DNA from: Oscillospiraceae bacterium
GTDB lineage: Bacteria > Bacillota > Clostridia > Oscillospirales > Ruminococcaceae
Length of the DNA: 64,000 nt
Direction of reading: 5' to 3'
Assembly: GCA_009784825.1 (NCBI GenBank)
Contig: WQXO01000001.1
Coordinates: forward strand, 189,599 to 253,598
Positions 1-8,434 of this stretch are shown here, piece after piece. Position 1 is the stretch's first letter. Every line of letters begins with the position of its first letter. Position numbers and translations under genes: made by a program. The notes under the pieces were generated by a model. The model saw nothing but the letters and a program-made list of their open reading frames with translations, searched no databases and was not told the DNA's origin.

Positions 1-355
1 AAGCCTGAAGCAGATAAAAGTCGAGATATTCGGTTTTCAGCCTTTGCATTTGCTCGTCGAAAATGCTCTTGGCTTCAGCTAACGAATGGATTTCCCACGA
101 CGGTAATTTGGTGGTTAAATAAAAGCTGTCACGAGGGTATTCGGAAAGCACATCACCGAGAAATGCCTCGCTGTGTCCGTTATGGTAAACGCAGGAGGTG
201 TCGAAATAGTTAACACCGTTTTCGATTGCGTAATTAATCATTTCGGTGGCAATGTCATAGTTGACTGTGCCGTTCATATTAAGCGGCATTCTCATGCACC
301 CGAACCCTAATAAAGAGGGAGCGGTATCTGTTTTCCCGAGTGCCCTGTATAACAT
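1..355 (-). CDS. aldo/keto reductase, 3' end beyond the window
   Basis: Reading leftward from an ATG at 355, the first 118 codons give MLYRALGKTDTAPSLLGFGC and onward. This is the classic start of an NADPH-dependent aldo/keto reductase (AKR). Beta-1 carries GFGCMRMP, and FDTSCVYHNGHSE matches the catalytic Asp/Tyr region (D..x..Y). TKLPSW and LDFYLLQA match the next barrel strands. A GGAGG ribosome site precedes the start by about 6 bases. The rest of the protein lies outside the window, so it cannot be seen whether a C-terminal ferredoxin-type Fe-S domain, common in clostridial members, is present. It follows the acyl-CoA synthetase on the same strand after 39 bases, so co-transcription is likely. 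Substrate unknown. Confidence 0.88.
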   Translation of the reverse strand, partial: MLYRALGKTDTAPSLLGFGCMRMPLNMNGTVNYDIATEMINYAIENGVNYFDTSCVYHNGHSEAFLGDVLSEYPRDSFYLTTKLPSWEIHSLAEAKSIFDEQMQRLKTEYLDFYLLQA

Positions 356-394
356 AACTCCCCTCCTTAACTATTATTAATCAATCAACACCGC

Positions 395-2062
395 TTACAA
401 CCCTAACTCACTCACTGCATTTTCTCTCATTTTATACTTCTGGATTTTCCCGCTTGCCGTGAGCGGGAAACTATCCACAAACAAAACATAACTCGGAACC
501 TTATGCCTTGCGAGATTTTCATTCACATACGCCTTAATCCCTGCCTCGTCTGCCACTGCGTTATCTTTGAGAATAACAAACGCACAGACCTCCTCGCCGT
601 GTTTGACCGACGGAACGGCAACCACTGCCACGTCTTTAACTGCGGGATGTGTATAAATAAAATCCTCGATTTCTTTCGGGAAAAGGTTCTCACCGCCTCG
701 GATAATCATGTCCTTTATCCGCCCGGTAATCTTATAATTCCCGTCTGGTATACGAATAGCCACATCACCGGTATGAAGCCAGCCGTCCTCGTCAATCGCC
801 GCCTCGGTTGCCTCGGGCATTTTATAATACCCTTTCATTATATTATACCCTCTCGCACAAAGCTCCCCCGGAGCGTTATCGGGTAAGTCTTTACCGGTTT
901 CCGGGTCAACGATTTTTACTTCAACCCCCGGCATTGGACTGCCCACGGTACTCACACGAGTGTCCACACTGTCGGTGGTGCTGCTCATGGTAATGGCGGG
1001 GCTTGCCTCGGTTTGCCCGTAGGTAATGCAAATTTCCTTCATGTTCATTTTATTCAGAACATCCTCCATTACCTTAACAGGACAGGGTGAACCCGCCATA
1101 ATCCCGGTACGCAGTGTCGAATAATCGTATTTGTCGAAATCCCTATGCTCCAAAATCCCGATGAACATTGTGGGAACACCGTGAACCGCTGTACATCTTT
1201 CATACTCGACAACGTGCATAACCTTCATAGGAGTATACCACAACAAAGGCAGCATGGTACTGCCGTGGGTGACACACGCCATAATCGCCAGCACCATTCC
1301 GAAGCAGTGGAAAAACGGCACAGGAATACACAGCTTATCATTCTCGGTGAACTTCATGCACTCACCGATTGAGAAACCGTTGTTGACTATGTTGTTGTGG
1401 GTCAGCATAACACCTTTAGGGAATCCGGTAGTCCCCGAGGTATACTGCATGTTGATTACATCATCAGGGGAAAGACTTGCCTTCCTCGCTTTATAATCAC
1501 CCGAGGATACCAACCCCTTAAAGGATTCTATGTCGTTCCAGTGGAACATACCTCTGTAGTGGTTGTCGAAGGAAACCACCATTCTCAGCTTCGGATAAGC
1601 CTCAAAAACCGGCTTTTCCGAGAACAACGCATCTCTTTTATTAAAATCCTTGTCCCCCAATTCGGGGCAGATTGAATAAATGATTTTCTCACAGTCAATG
1701 TCCTTTAACCCGTCACACACGAACAAGGCTTTGCTGTCTGACTGCTCTAACTGGAACTTCAACTCATGGGATTTATAGTTGGTGTTGACCGTTACAAGAA
1801 CCACACCGATTTTCGCAGTTGCGAACATCAGAATTAACCACTGCGGATAATTCGTCGCCCAAACTGCGGCATGGTCACCTTTTTTAAGCCCCATACCCAT
1901 AAGCCCCTTTGCGACACGGTCAACCTTGTTATTGAACTCGTACCACGTTTTGTCGAACTCCATCTCGATATATTTAACCGCCTTGTGCGTCGGGAATTTC
2001 CTTGCCGTTTCCTCTAACATATCGCCCATTGTGATGTTCTTGAATCCTTGAATGTTCTGCAT
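395..2062 (-). CDS. AMP-forming acyl-CoA synthetase
   Basis: This 555-residue member of the ANL (AMP-binding) superfamily would activate a carboxylic acid to acyl-AMP and then acyl-CoA. The P-loop-like motif YTSGTTGFPKGVMLTHNN sits near residue 210. ITYGQTEASP (A5) and GWLHTGDVA with GNYKITGRIKDMIIRGGENL (A7/A8) follow. The catalytic lysine motif PLTASGKIQKYKMRE lies near the C-terminus. Length and motif spacing fit medium/long-chain fatty acyl-CoA ligases. There is no signal peptide or added domain. It starts 18 bases after parB ends, with AAAGGAG about 14 bases upstream of its ATG. The chain-length preference cannot be read from the sequence. Confidence 0.9.
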   Translation of the reverse strand: MQNIQGFKNITMGDMLEETARKFPTHKAVKYIEMEFDKTWYEFNNKVDRVAKGLMGMGLKKGDHAAVWATNYPQWLILMFATAKIGVVLVTVNTNYKSHELKFQLEQSDSKALFVCDGLKDIDCEKIIYSICPELGDKDFNKRDALFSEKPVFEAYPKLRMVVSFDNHYRGMFHWNDIESFKGLVSSGDYKARKASLSPDDVINMQYTSGTTGFPKGVMLTHNNIVNNGFSIGECMKFTENDKLCIPVPFFHCFGMVLAIMACVTHGSTMLPLLWYTPMKVMHVVEYERCTAVHGVPTMFIGILEHRDFDKYDYSTLRTGIMAGSPCPVKVMEDVLNKMNMKEICITYGQTEASPAITMSSTTDSVDTRVSTVGSPMPGVEVKIVDPETGKDLPDNAPGELCARGYNIMKGYYKMPEATEAAIDEDGWLHTGDVAIRIPDGNYKITGRIKDMIIRGGENLFPKEIEDFIYTHPAVKDVAVVAVPSVKHGEEVCAFVILKDNAVADEAGIKAYVNENLARHKVPSYVLFVDSFPLTASGKIQKYKMRENAVSELGL

Positions 2063-2080
2063 AAAACTAAGTTTTCTCCT

Positions 2081-2929
2081 TTATTTAAAGTTGTTTACTA
2101 TGTTTTTCAATTCTTCCTCGTCGGTGAAGTCGATGCAAAGGGTTTTCTTTTTCTTCCCGTCGATAATACGTACTGCCGTGTTAAGTGCCTCACCTAACGC
2201 TAACTCAGTTTCAAGGAAGAACGGCTTCTTGCTTCGTTGCAAGGGTTTTCTCTTCACCGGTAACTGTTTGGCCAACTTTTCGGTCTCCCGAACGCTCAAC
2301 TCCTCATCAGCCGCACGATTAGCAAGCTCAATCATACGTTCACTGCTTTGCGGCTGAACCGACATAACCGCCTTACAATGCCCTTTTGACAGTCGGTTCT
2401 GCTTAACTAATTCCAACACCTCATCAGGCAGGGTCAGCAGTCTTAATGAATTCGCAACGCTTGAGCGGGCTTTACCGACGATTTTCGCAAGCTCGTCCTG
2501 CGTCATGCCGTAGCTTTCGATTAACTCGCTGTAGCCGACAGCCTCCTCCACGGGGTTCAAGTCCTCACGCTGCAGGTTTTCTATCAAAGCGATTTGCATA
2601 GTCTGCGAATCGTTTAACTCCATAATCCGCACAGGGACTTCTGAAAGCCCTGCCATTCTTGCGGCACGCCATCGACGTTCCCCCGCAACAATTTGATAGC
2701 TGTTATTTTCAATCAGCCGAACAACAATGGGTGTGATAACACCGTGCTGGGCGATAGAGTCCGCCAGCACCTCTAATTTTTCGGGGTCAAAGTCCTTACG
2801 GGGCTGGTCACGATTAGGTTCGATTTCACCGATTTTGAGGGTCTGCAACCCGCCCGAACCCGCTTCAAAGCTGTCAACCTCGTCAAAAATACTGTCAAAG
2901 GTATCCCCTAATGCAAATTTTTTCGCCAT
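2081..2929 (-). CDS. parB: ParB/Spo0J/Noc-family partition protein
   Basis: This 282-residue protein is a CTP-binding, parS-loading clamp of the chromosome segregation system. The N-terminal ParB/sulfiredoxin domain has QPRKDFD and the CTP-binding GERRWRAARM (about residues 82-91). It is followed by the ENLQREDLNPVEEA box and a helix-turn-helix region (TQDELAKIVGKARSSVANSLRLL, residues about 138-160). The C-terminal dimerisation segment is short. No ParA neighbour is visible, and no canonical parS (TGTTTCACGTGAAACA) was spotted nearby. The gene heads a leftward group with an acyl-CoA synthetase and an aldo/keto reductase instead of the usual soj/rsmG neighbours. It may be a Noc-like or secondary ParB. 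Confidence 0.93.
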   Translation of the reverse strand: MAKKFALGDTFDSIFDEVDSFEAGSGGLQTLKIGEIEPNRDQPRKDFDPEKLEVLADSIAQHGVITPIVVRLIENNSYQIVAGERRWRAARMAGLSEVPVRIMELNDSQTMQIALIENLQREDLNPVEEAVGYSELIESYGMTQDELAKIVGKARSSVANSLRLLTLPDEVLELVKQNRLSKGHCKAVMSVQPQSSERMIELANRAADEELSVRETEKLAKQLPVKRKPLQRSKKPFFLETELALGEALNTAVRIIDGKKKKTLCIDFTDEEELKNIVNNFK

Positions 2930-2963
2930 ATGTTTCTCCTATGTGAAGATGATAGTCCCATTA

Positions 2964-2993
2964 AGTATAACATATTTCCTATACACTTGTCCA
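2964..2993 (-). promoter_or_regulatory. promoter of the parB group
   Basis: On the minus strand, TGGACA (2993-2988) and TATACT (2969-2964) are separated by 18 bases. They lie about 35 bases upstream of the parB ATG, whose ribosome site is AGGAG. Confidence 0.55.
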
Positions 2994-3054
2994 GTATTAT
3001 GACAAAAAAATATGGGTTATTTTTAATACAAAGAATAATCTTTTAAAAAATTGC

Positions 3055-3083
3055 TTGACTTTTTTCAAATTTTGATTTACAAT
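3055..3083 (+). promoter_or_regulatory. sigma-A-type promoter of rny
   Basis: TTGACT (3055-3060), 17 bases, TACAAT (3078-3083). It points at rny with a leader of about 100 bases. The leader holds the perfect palindrome at 3106-3121. Confidence 0.65.
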
Positions 3084-3105
3084 TATCTAAATATGCTTGT
3101 ATAGC

Positions 3106-3121
3106 GTTAATATATATTAAC
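3106..3121. promoter_or_regulatory. 16-base perfect palindrome in the rny leader
   Basis: GTTAATATATATTAAC reads the same on both strands and lies just after the predicted rny start point. It could be an operator or a weak hairpin. It is AT-rich, so chance is possible. Confidence 0.35.
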
Positions 3122-3190
3122 ATATATAGGTTATTTGTACTCCCCAATTTTTAGAAGTTGGTTCACATATTACAGAAAGAAGGATTTACA

Positions 3191-4789
3191 ATGGAATTGA
3201 TTACGGCGATTGCGGTAAGCGTTGGTACGTTTACGCTGGGCAGTGTCGTTTTCGGCTTCGTTATGTACAAAATCGGAGGTAAACACAGACAAAAATTTGC
3301 CGAGGCACATATCGAGTCAGCCGAGAAAGAGGCATTGCGGATTATTAATGAGGCGGGGGAGAAAGCCCGCTCGGAAAAGAAAACTGCATTAGTTGAAGCA
3401 AAGGATGAAATTTTCAAGCTCAAGGAAGACGCGGAGAAAGACATATCCCGTCTTAAAAACGAAACCGACCGAGAATTAAAGGAGCGACGCTCCGAGGTAT
3501 CAAGGTCAGAACGCAGACTACAGCAAAAGGAAGAGAACTTAGACAAAAAGAACGACAAAATCGAAAAATTAGAAGAGGCTTTGTTAGCCAAAAACAAAAA
3601 AGCGGACGATAACCTGTCCGACGTAGAAATGCTCAAGCGGGAACAGTTTGACAAGTTGCAAATTATTTCCGGGTTCACCAACGAACAAGCGAGGGCTCAC
3701 CTCCTCGAAATTCTTGACACACAGCTTGACCACGAAAAGGCATTGAGGATTACCGCCTTTGAACAACGAATTAAAGACGAATGTGACGAAAAAGCCCGTG
3801 CTTACATTTCCCTTGCTATATCAAGATTAGCGTCGGAAACCGTATCAGAGCTGACAGTATCGGTGGTTCCGTTACCTAACGATGAAATGAAAGGCAGAAT
3901 TATCGGGAGAGAGGGCAGGAACATTCGTACACTTGAACAGCTTACGGGGGTTGACTTAATTATCGACGACACACCCGAAGCTATAACACTCTCCAGCCAC
4001 GACAAGGTAAGAAGAGAAATCGCACGCATATCATTAGAAAGGCTTATACAAGACGGTCGAATTCACCCCACGAGAATAGAGGAAATGGTTGAAAAGGCGA
4101 AACGTGATGTTGAAGCCAAGATTAAGCAAGAGGGCGAACGTGCCGTTATGGACACCAACGTCAACGGACTCAACCACGAGCTGGTGCGGTTATTGGGGCG
4201 GTTGTATTACAGGACTTCCTACAGCCAAAACGTATTAGCACACTCGTTAGAGGTGGCACACTTAGCGGGAATTCTTGCCTCGGAATTAGGCATAGATGCG
4301 GCAATGGCACGCAGAGCGGGGCTTTTGCATGATATAGGCAAGGCGTTAACGCATGAAATCGAGGGAAGCCATGTCAACATAGGCATGGAGGTTCTCCGCA
4401 AGTATAAGGAAAACCCCGAAATCATTCACGCTGTTGAAGCACACCACGGTGACGTGGAAACCCGCACGGTTCTTGCGGCAGTGGTACAAGCGGCAGACGC
4501 AATCAGTGCGGCACGTCCGGGTGCAAGGAGCGAGAACTACGAGAACTATATCAAACGCCTGCAAAAGTTAGAGGAAATCTGCTCGTCATACCAAGGGGTG
4601 GAAAAATCCTTTGCTATTCAAGCGGGGCGTGAAATCCGGATTGTTATTAAACCGGAGGCGGTTAATGATGACGGAATGATTGTGTTAGCTCGCAAAATCG
4701 CCGAAAACATCGAAAAAGACATGGAATACCCCGGTCAAATCAGAATCCACCTAATCCGGGAAAGCCGTGCGATAGACTTTGCAAAGTAG
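3191..4789 (+). CDS. rny: ribonuclease Y
   Basis: RNase Y is the membrane-anchored endoribonuclease that initiates mRNA decay in Firmicutes. The ATG at 3191 is preferred over an in-frame upstream TTG at 3158 because AAGGA lies 7 bases before it and the product then begins directly with the membrane anchor. The 532-residue protein has a TM helix (about residues 4-26) and a long charged coiled coil (about 30-190). A KH domain follows with GRIIGREGRNIRTLE (about 225-240). The HD domain carries the metal-binding pair in LLHDIGKALTHEIEGSH and HHGDVE. All canonical parts are present and length is normal (about 520). It is monocistronic, with its own promoter and a strong terminator. Confidence 0.97.
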   Translation: MELITAIAVSVGTFTLGSVVFGFVMYKIGGKHRQKFAEAHIESAEKEALRIINEAGEKARSEKKTALVEAKDEIFKLKEDAEKDISRLKNETDRELKERRSEVSRSERRLQQKEENLDKKNDKIEKLEEALLAKNKKADDNLSDVEMLKREQFDKLQIISGFTNEQARAHLLEILDTQLDHEKALRITAFEQRIKDECDEKARAYISLAISRLASETVSELTVSVVPLPNDEMKGRIIGREGRNIRTLEQLTGVDLIIDDTPEAITLSSHDKVRREIARISLERLIQDGRIHPTRIEEMVEKAKRDVEAKIKQEGERAVMDTNVNGLNHELVRLLGRLYYRTSYSQNVLAHSLEVAHLAGILASELGIDAAMARRAGLLHDIGKALTHEIEGSHVNIGMEVLRKYKENPEIIHAVEAHHGDVETRTVLAAVVQAADAISAARPGARSENYENYIKRLQKLEEICSSYQGVEKSFAIQAGREIRIVIKPEAVNDDGMIVLARKIAENIEKDMEYPGQIRIHLIRESRAIDFAK

Positions 4790-4843
4790 AATAAAGCAAA
4801 GTCTTAAGATTCTTGCAAAATAATTATTAACCGAAACACAAAC

Positions 4844-4877
4844 AACAACGGCAGTAAAAAACTGCCGTTGTTTCTTT
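4844..4877 (+). terminator. rho-independent terminator after rny
   Basis: A 12-bp stem, AACAACGGCAGT (4844-4855) with its complement (4861-4872), closes on a 5-base A loop and is followed by TTTCTTTT. It separates rny from the tyrS promoter. Confidence 0.9.
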
Positions 4878-4879
4878 TA

Positions 4880-4908
4880 TTGACAGAATATCGTTTTCGT
4901 GCTATTAT
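4880..4908 (+). promoter_or_regulatory. sigma-A-type promoter of tyrS
   Basis: TTGACA (4880-4885), 17 bases, TATTAT (4903-4908), directly after the rny terminator. The resulting leader is only about 25 bases, so there is no room for a T-box, unusual for a clostridial aminoacyl-tRNA synthetase gene. Confidence 0.75.
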
Positions 4909-4938
4909 TAATATGATATTAACAAGGGAGCAAACACA

Positions 4939-6144
4939 ATGACAATATTCCAAGAACTAAAACGCAGGGGTTTAATCGCCCAGGTCAGCCATGAAAAAGA
5001 ATTAGAGGAGCTTCTCGATAAAGAGCAGGTCAAGTTTTACATCGGCTTTGACGCTACTGCTGACTCACTTCACATAGGCGGACTGTTACAGTTAATCACC
5101 ATGAAGAGGTTTCAATTAGCGGGGCATTACCCCCTTGCACTCCTCGGAACAGCGACTACTCTAATCGGCGACCCCACGGGCAAAACCGATTTACGAAAAA
5201 TGCTCACCCCCGAACAAATCGCACACAACGCCGAATGTTTCAAAGAGCAGATGTCACGTTTTATCGAATTCGGTGACGGCAAAGCCGAAATCGTAAGGAA
5301 CGGGGACTGGTTCGCCGACATAAAATATCTTGAATTCTTAAGAGACGTGGGCAGGCATTTCTCGGTTAATAAAATGCTGACGGCTGAATGCTTCCGCTCG
5401 AGATTTGAGGGGAAAGGCTTATCCTTTTTGGAATTTAATTATATGCTTTTGCAAAGCTATGACTTTCTGCATTTATACAAAACCAAGAACGTCAAGCTGC
5501 AATTAGGCGGCGACGACCAATGGTCAAATATCTTAGCGGGAGCGGATTTGGTTCGCCGTGTAGAACAGGGTGAAGCCTTTGCGATGACGTTTACGTTGCT
5601 GCTGACAAGTGACGGCAAAAAGATGGGTAAAACCGAAAAAGGTGCATTGTGGCTTTCTAAGGATAAATGCTCGGTTTATGACTTCTTCCAATATTTCAGA
5701 AACGTCGATGACGCTGATGTAATAAACCTGATGAAGCTGATGACTTTTATCCCGATTGAAGAAATCGAGGAATTGGAAAAAACCTTGTCGGGTGCGGAAT
5801 TTAACGCCGCAAAGGAACGGCTCGCACATGAAATGACGGCAATGGTTCACGGCAAAGACGAAGCAGACAAGGCTCGTGAAGCGGCTCGAAGCGTGTTCGG
5901 GGCAGGCGGAGTTGACGACAATATGCCGACTGTTACCGTTGAAGAAAGCGAAATCGGAATACTTGACTTGTTGGTTTCAGCGGGATTGTGCGGCTCTAAG
6001 AGGGAAGCCCGTACCGCTGTTGAGCAGAACGCAGTAAGTATAGACCGTGAGAAAGTCAGTGACGTTAACGCCATTATTAAAATAAGCGACTTTGTAGTTG
6101 TGCAGAAAGGCAAAAAGAATTTTGTAAAAGCCGTTAGGGGGTAG
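4939..6144 (+). CDS. tyrS: tyrosyl-tRNA synthetase
   Basis: This class I synthetase charges tRNA-Tyr. The 401-residue protein has the HIGH-equivalent in ADSLHIGGLLQL (near residue 45) and GDPTGKTDLRKML. The KMSKS-equivalent is KKMGKTEKGALWLS (near 230). A C-terminal S4 RNA-binding domain starts about residue 335 (ILDLLVSAGLCGSKREARTAVEQNAV). Length fits bacterial TyrS (about 400-420). AAGGGAG precedes the ATG. The Abi_2-family gene begins 4 bases after the stop, so that gene is read from the tyrS transcript unless it has an internal promoter. Confidence 0.96.
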   Translation: MTIFQELKRRGLIAQVSHEKELEELLDKEQVKFYIGFDATADSLHIGGLLQLITMKRFQLAGHYPLALLGTATTLIGDPTGKTDLRKMLTPEQIAHNAECFKEQMSRFIEFGDGKAEIVRNGDWFADIKYLEFLRDVGRHFSVNKMLTAECFRSRFEGKGLSFLEFNYMLLQSYDFLHLYKTKNVKLQLGGDDQWSNILAGADLVRRVEQGEAFAMTFTLLLTSDGKKMGKTEKGALWLSKDKCSVYDFFQYFRNVDDADVINLMKLMTFIPIEEIEELEKTLSGAEFNAAKERLAHEMTAMVHGKDEADKAREAARSVFGAGGVDDNMPTVTVEESEIGILDLLVSAGLCGSKREARTAVEQNAVSIDREKVSDVNAIIKISDFVVVQKGKKNFVKAVRG

Positions 6145-6148
6145 AATT

Positions 6149-7066
6149 ATGTCTGCCACAATTCACTTCACCGAGTTAGAGCCGATTACAGTAAAATCGC
6201 CTGCCACCATTACCGGACAGTTGAAAAAACTGCGGGAGCGGGGGTGCATTATTGATGATGAAGCCAAAGCCCGCCGAACCCTCGAAACCATTAATTATTT
6301 CCGCTTGGTGCATTATTTTGCGGTTTTTTTGGAAAATAAGGGGAAATATAAAGAGGGGACTCGCTTTGACGATGTAATCCGTATTTACGATTTTGACAGG
6401 CTTTTAAGGGCACAGGTTCTTGTTATATTAGAGGAAACGGAAATCGCCTTTCGTGCGGCGGTATCGAACTATCACGCAGTAAAGTACGGAGCAGTAGGGT
6501 ATCTTAACGCCGATTCGTTTGACCGCAGGCATAACCACCGTGTTTTCATGAATAAAATTGAACGAATGGTGGAAAAGAACTCGGATTTATCCATAGTTCG
6601 CCACCACAATAAAAAATACGGCGGAGCTTTACCGCTTTGGGTAATGATGGAGATGTTCAGCTTCGGGTCGTTGGTTTTCTTTTTTCAGGACATGAACATT
6701 TCCGACAAAAAGGAAATATCAGATTATTATTTTAAGCAGGACTATCGCTTAGTGGACAACTGGTTAGAATACCTTTCAGACTTGCGAAACCACTGTGCCC
6801 ACTACAATCGGGTATACGGCAACCTGTTACCGAAAGGGTTAAGGTCAATCAGCGTCACCGAGCCTCGTGAATACGAAACAGGGAACAGCCTTTTCGATTA
6901 TTTGTTAGTCATAAAGCAGCTACATAAACGGGAAGAATCGTGGGGTTCATCATTTGTGACTTCTTTGGGGCGGCTGTTTTTCACCTATAAAGACGATATA
7001 GATTTAAGGGTTCTGGGTTTCCCGGAAGACTGGAAAGAATTTCTTGGAGGGCAGTTACATGAATAA
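6149..7066 (+). CDS. Abi_2-family (AbiD/AbiF-like) protein
   Basis: The 305-residue protein fits the Abi_2 family, founded on lactococcal abortive-infection proteins AbiD/AbiF. The opening PATITGQLKKLRERGCIIDD and INYFRLVHYF are typical. The C-terminal RNHCAHYNRVYG carries the R-x4-H signature of HEPN-type ribonucleases (about residues 212-222). This suggests an RNase-type toxin acting during phage infection, but no activity is shown. It sits 4 bases after tyrS and its last 8 bases overlap the start of the HtrA-like protease gene, so all three may be translationally linked. No antitoxin-like partner is adjacent. Single-gene Abi systems of this family are known. Confidence 0.82.
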   Translation: MSATIHFTELEPITVKSPATITGQLKKLRERGCIIDDEAKARRTLETINYFRLVHYFAVFLENKGKYKEGTRFDDVIRIYDFDRLLRAQVLVILEETEIAFRAAVSNYHAVKYGAVGYLNADSFDRRHNHRVFMNKIERMVEKNSDLSIVRHHNKKYGGALPLWVMMEMFSFGSLVFFFQDMNISDKKEISDYYFKQDYRLVDNWLEYLSDLRNHCAHYNRVYGNLLPKGLRSISVTEPREYETGNSLFDYLLVIKQLHKREESWGSSFVTSLGRLFFTYKDDIDLRVLGFPEDWKEFLGGQLHE

Positions 7067-8291
7067 CGAAACTGTAAATAAAAAAGGCAAGCTTTCAACG
7101 GTTATAATAATCACACTTGCCGTGATACTTGTGAGCGGGGCAATCGGTTTTGGCGGCTCACAGCTTCATATCGGGATAATTAATATATTAGAGGGCAGTT
7201 ATCCGAGGGGCGGCACAACCTATGAAATAAGCACCTTTGACAGAAACAGGGACAGCTTACCTTTCATTCCGGAAAACACCTCTTTCACCGCCGATTTCAC
7301 GCCTGCGGTTGACACGTTAACCGCTCCCGCAAACACCACCCCATACACGGGTAGAGAATTGTATAAAGCGGTCAGTGATACGGTGGTCGGGATTAAGATT
7401 TACCAGAGCGGCTGGTTTGCGGGGGAAACCGATGTTATCGGAAGCGGAGTGATTTTCACCACCGACGGTTTTGTGATAACCTGCGAACATGTTATTGCGG
7501 GTGCGGAGAAGGTTTATGTGGTGGTCAACGATTATGATGACCCGTCGATTAAGCATGAATATGAAGCGGTAGTCTATGGGGCAGACCAGCCCACCGACTT
7601 AGCAGTGCTGAAAATCGAACGCAAGGAACCGTTCAAAGCGGCGGCAATCGGGTTCAGCAGTGAATTAGAGGTCGGGCAGTATGTCTTTGCAATCGGCAAC
7701 CCTGTAGGACTTGAAAAAACCATGACAATGGGAATAGTTTCGGGCTTACAGAGGGACTTGGGTGACGAAACATATGAGCTTCCCTCCATTCAAACAGACG
7801 CCGCTCTCAACATGGGTAACTCGGGGTGTCCGCTGTTTGACGAATTCGGGAATGTTGTGGGAATTGTTAATAAAAAAATCGTCTACTATTCTCAAATTGA
7901 CAATCTCGGATTTGCCATTTCCATTGACGAGGCAAAACCGATTATCAATGAATTAATGTTGAACGGTGCTGTCACAAACCGCCCCATGCTCGGCATTACC
8001 GCAAGGGAAATCAACCCGTATAATTATATGTCATTCGGGGTGGACGTTACCGAGGGATTGTACGTTGACAGTGTGCGGCAGGGCAGTCCCGCCGCTGAGA
8101 GCGGGCTTTCCCGGGGCGATATTATTATAAAAATCGACGGTAAGGATGTGGCATCTGTTTATGAGGTTCAAAGCGTGATTAAAAGTAAATCCGCCGGTGA
8201 TATAGTCGAGGTTACTATTATCAGATACGACAACTACGGCGGAAGTGAGGAAATGAAGCTTAAGTTTGCCTTAATCAGCAGCGGGGGTTAA
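7059..8291 (+). CDS. HtrA/DegP-type membrane-anchored serine protease with PDZ domain
   Basis: The ATG at 7059 is chosen because TTGGAGGG lies about 9 bases upstream. It overlaps the abi stop by 8 bases. The 410-residue product has one N-terminal TM helix (about residues 10-31) and a Ser/Thr-rich linker. The trypsin-like domain carries His in FVITCEHVIAG, Asp in PTDLAVLKI and Ser in NMGNSGCPLFDEFGNVVG. A single PDZ domain follows (about 295-405, with VRQGSPAAESGLSRGDIIIKIDG). The catalytic triad is intact. These proteases clear misfolded proteins outside the membrane and are usually stress-induced. A nested hairpin terminator follows. Confidence 0.94.
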   Translation: MNNETVNKKGKLSTVIIITLAVILVSGAIGFGGSQLHIGIINILEGSYPRGGTTYEISTFDRNRDSLPFIPENTSFTADFTPAVDTLTAPANTTPYTGRELYKAVSDTVVGIKIYQSGWFAGETDVIGSGVIFTTDGFVITCEHVIAGAEKVYVVVNDYDDPSIKHEYEAVVYGADQPTDLAVLKIERKEPFKAAAIGFSSELEVGQYVFAIGNPVGLEKTMTMGIVSGLQRDLGDETYELPSIQTDAALNMGNSGCPLFDEFGNVVGIVNKKIVYYSQIDNLGFAISIDEAKPIINELMLNGAVTNRPMLGITAREINPYNYMSFGVDVTEGLYVDSVRQGSPAAESGLSRGDIIIKIDGKDVASVYEVQSVIKSKSAGDIVEVTIIRYDNYGGSEEMKLKFALISSGG

Positions 8292-8300
8292 TAAAAAATA

Positions 8301-8353
8301 ACGGGACGATACAGTAATTGTTTGCAATTACGTTAACATACGTCCCGTTTTTG
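8301..8353 (+). terminator. nested-hairpin terminator after the HtrA gene
   Basis: Outer arms ACGGGACG (8301-8308) and CGTCCCGT (8341-8348) enclose an inner hairpin GTAATTG-TTTG-CAATTAC (8314-8331). A T run follows. Confidence 0.75.
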
Positions 8354-8354
8354 T

Positions 8355-8426
8355 TGTAGGGGCGAACTGTGTTCGCCCGTTATATTTCACACCTTTTCTG
8401 GCGGGCGAACGCAGTTCGCCCCTACA
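8355..8426. repeat. 72-bp palindromic interspersed repeat
   Basis: The left arm (8355-8379, TGTAGGGGCGAACTGTGTTC and on) and right arm (8402-8426) are near-perfect inverted copies of 25 bases around a 22-base centre. GTAGGGGCG-type arms recur in shorter form at 31666-31693 and 32734-32757, marking a small palindromic repeat family. Confidence 0.75.
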
Positions 8427-8434
8427 GTCCGTTA

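Noticed and set aside
4909..4938. T-box leaders for tyrS and pheS
   Set aside because: Both leaders are far too short and show no T-box sequence.
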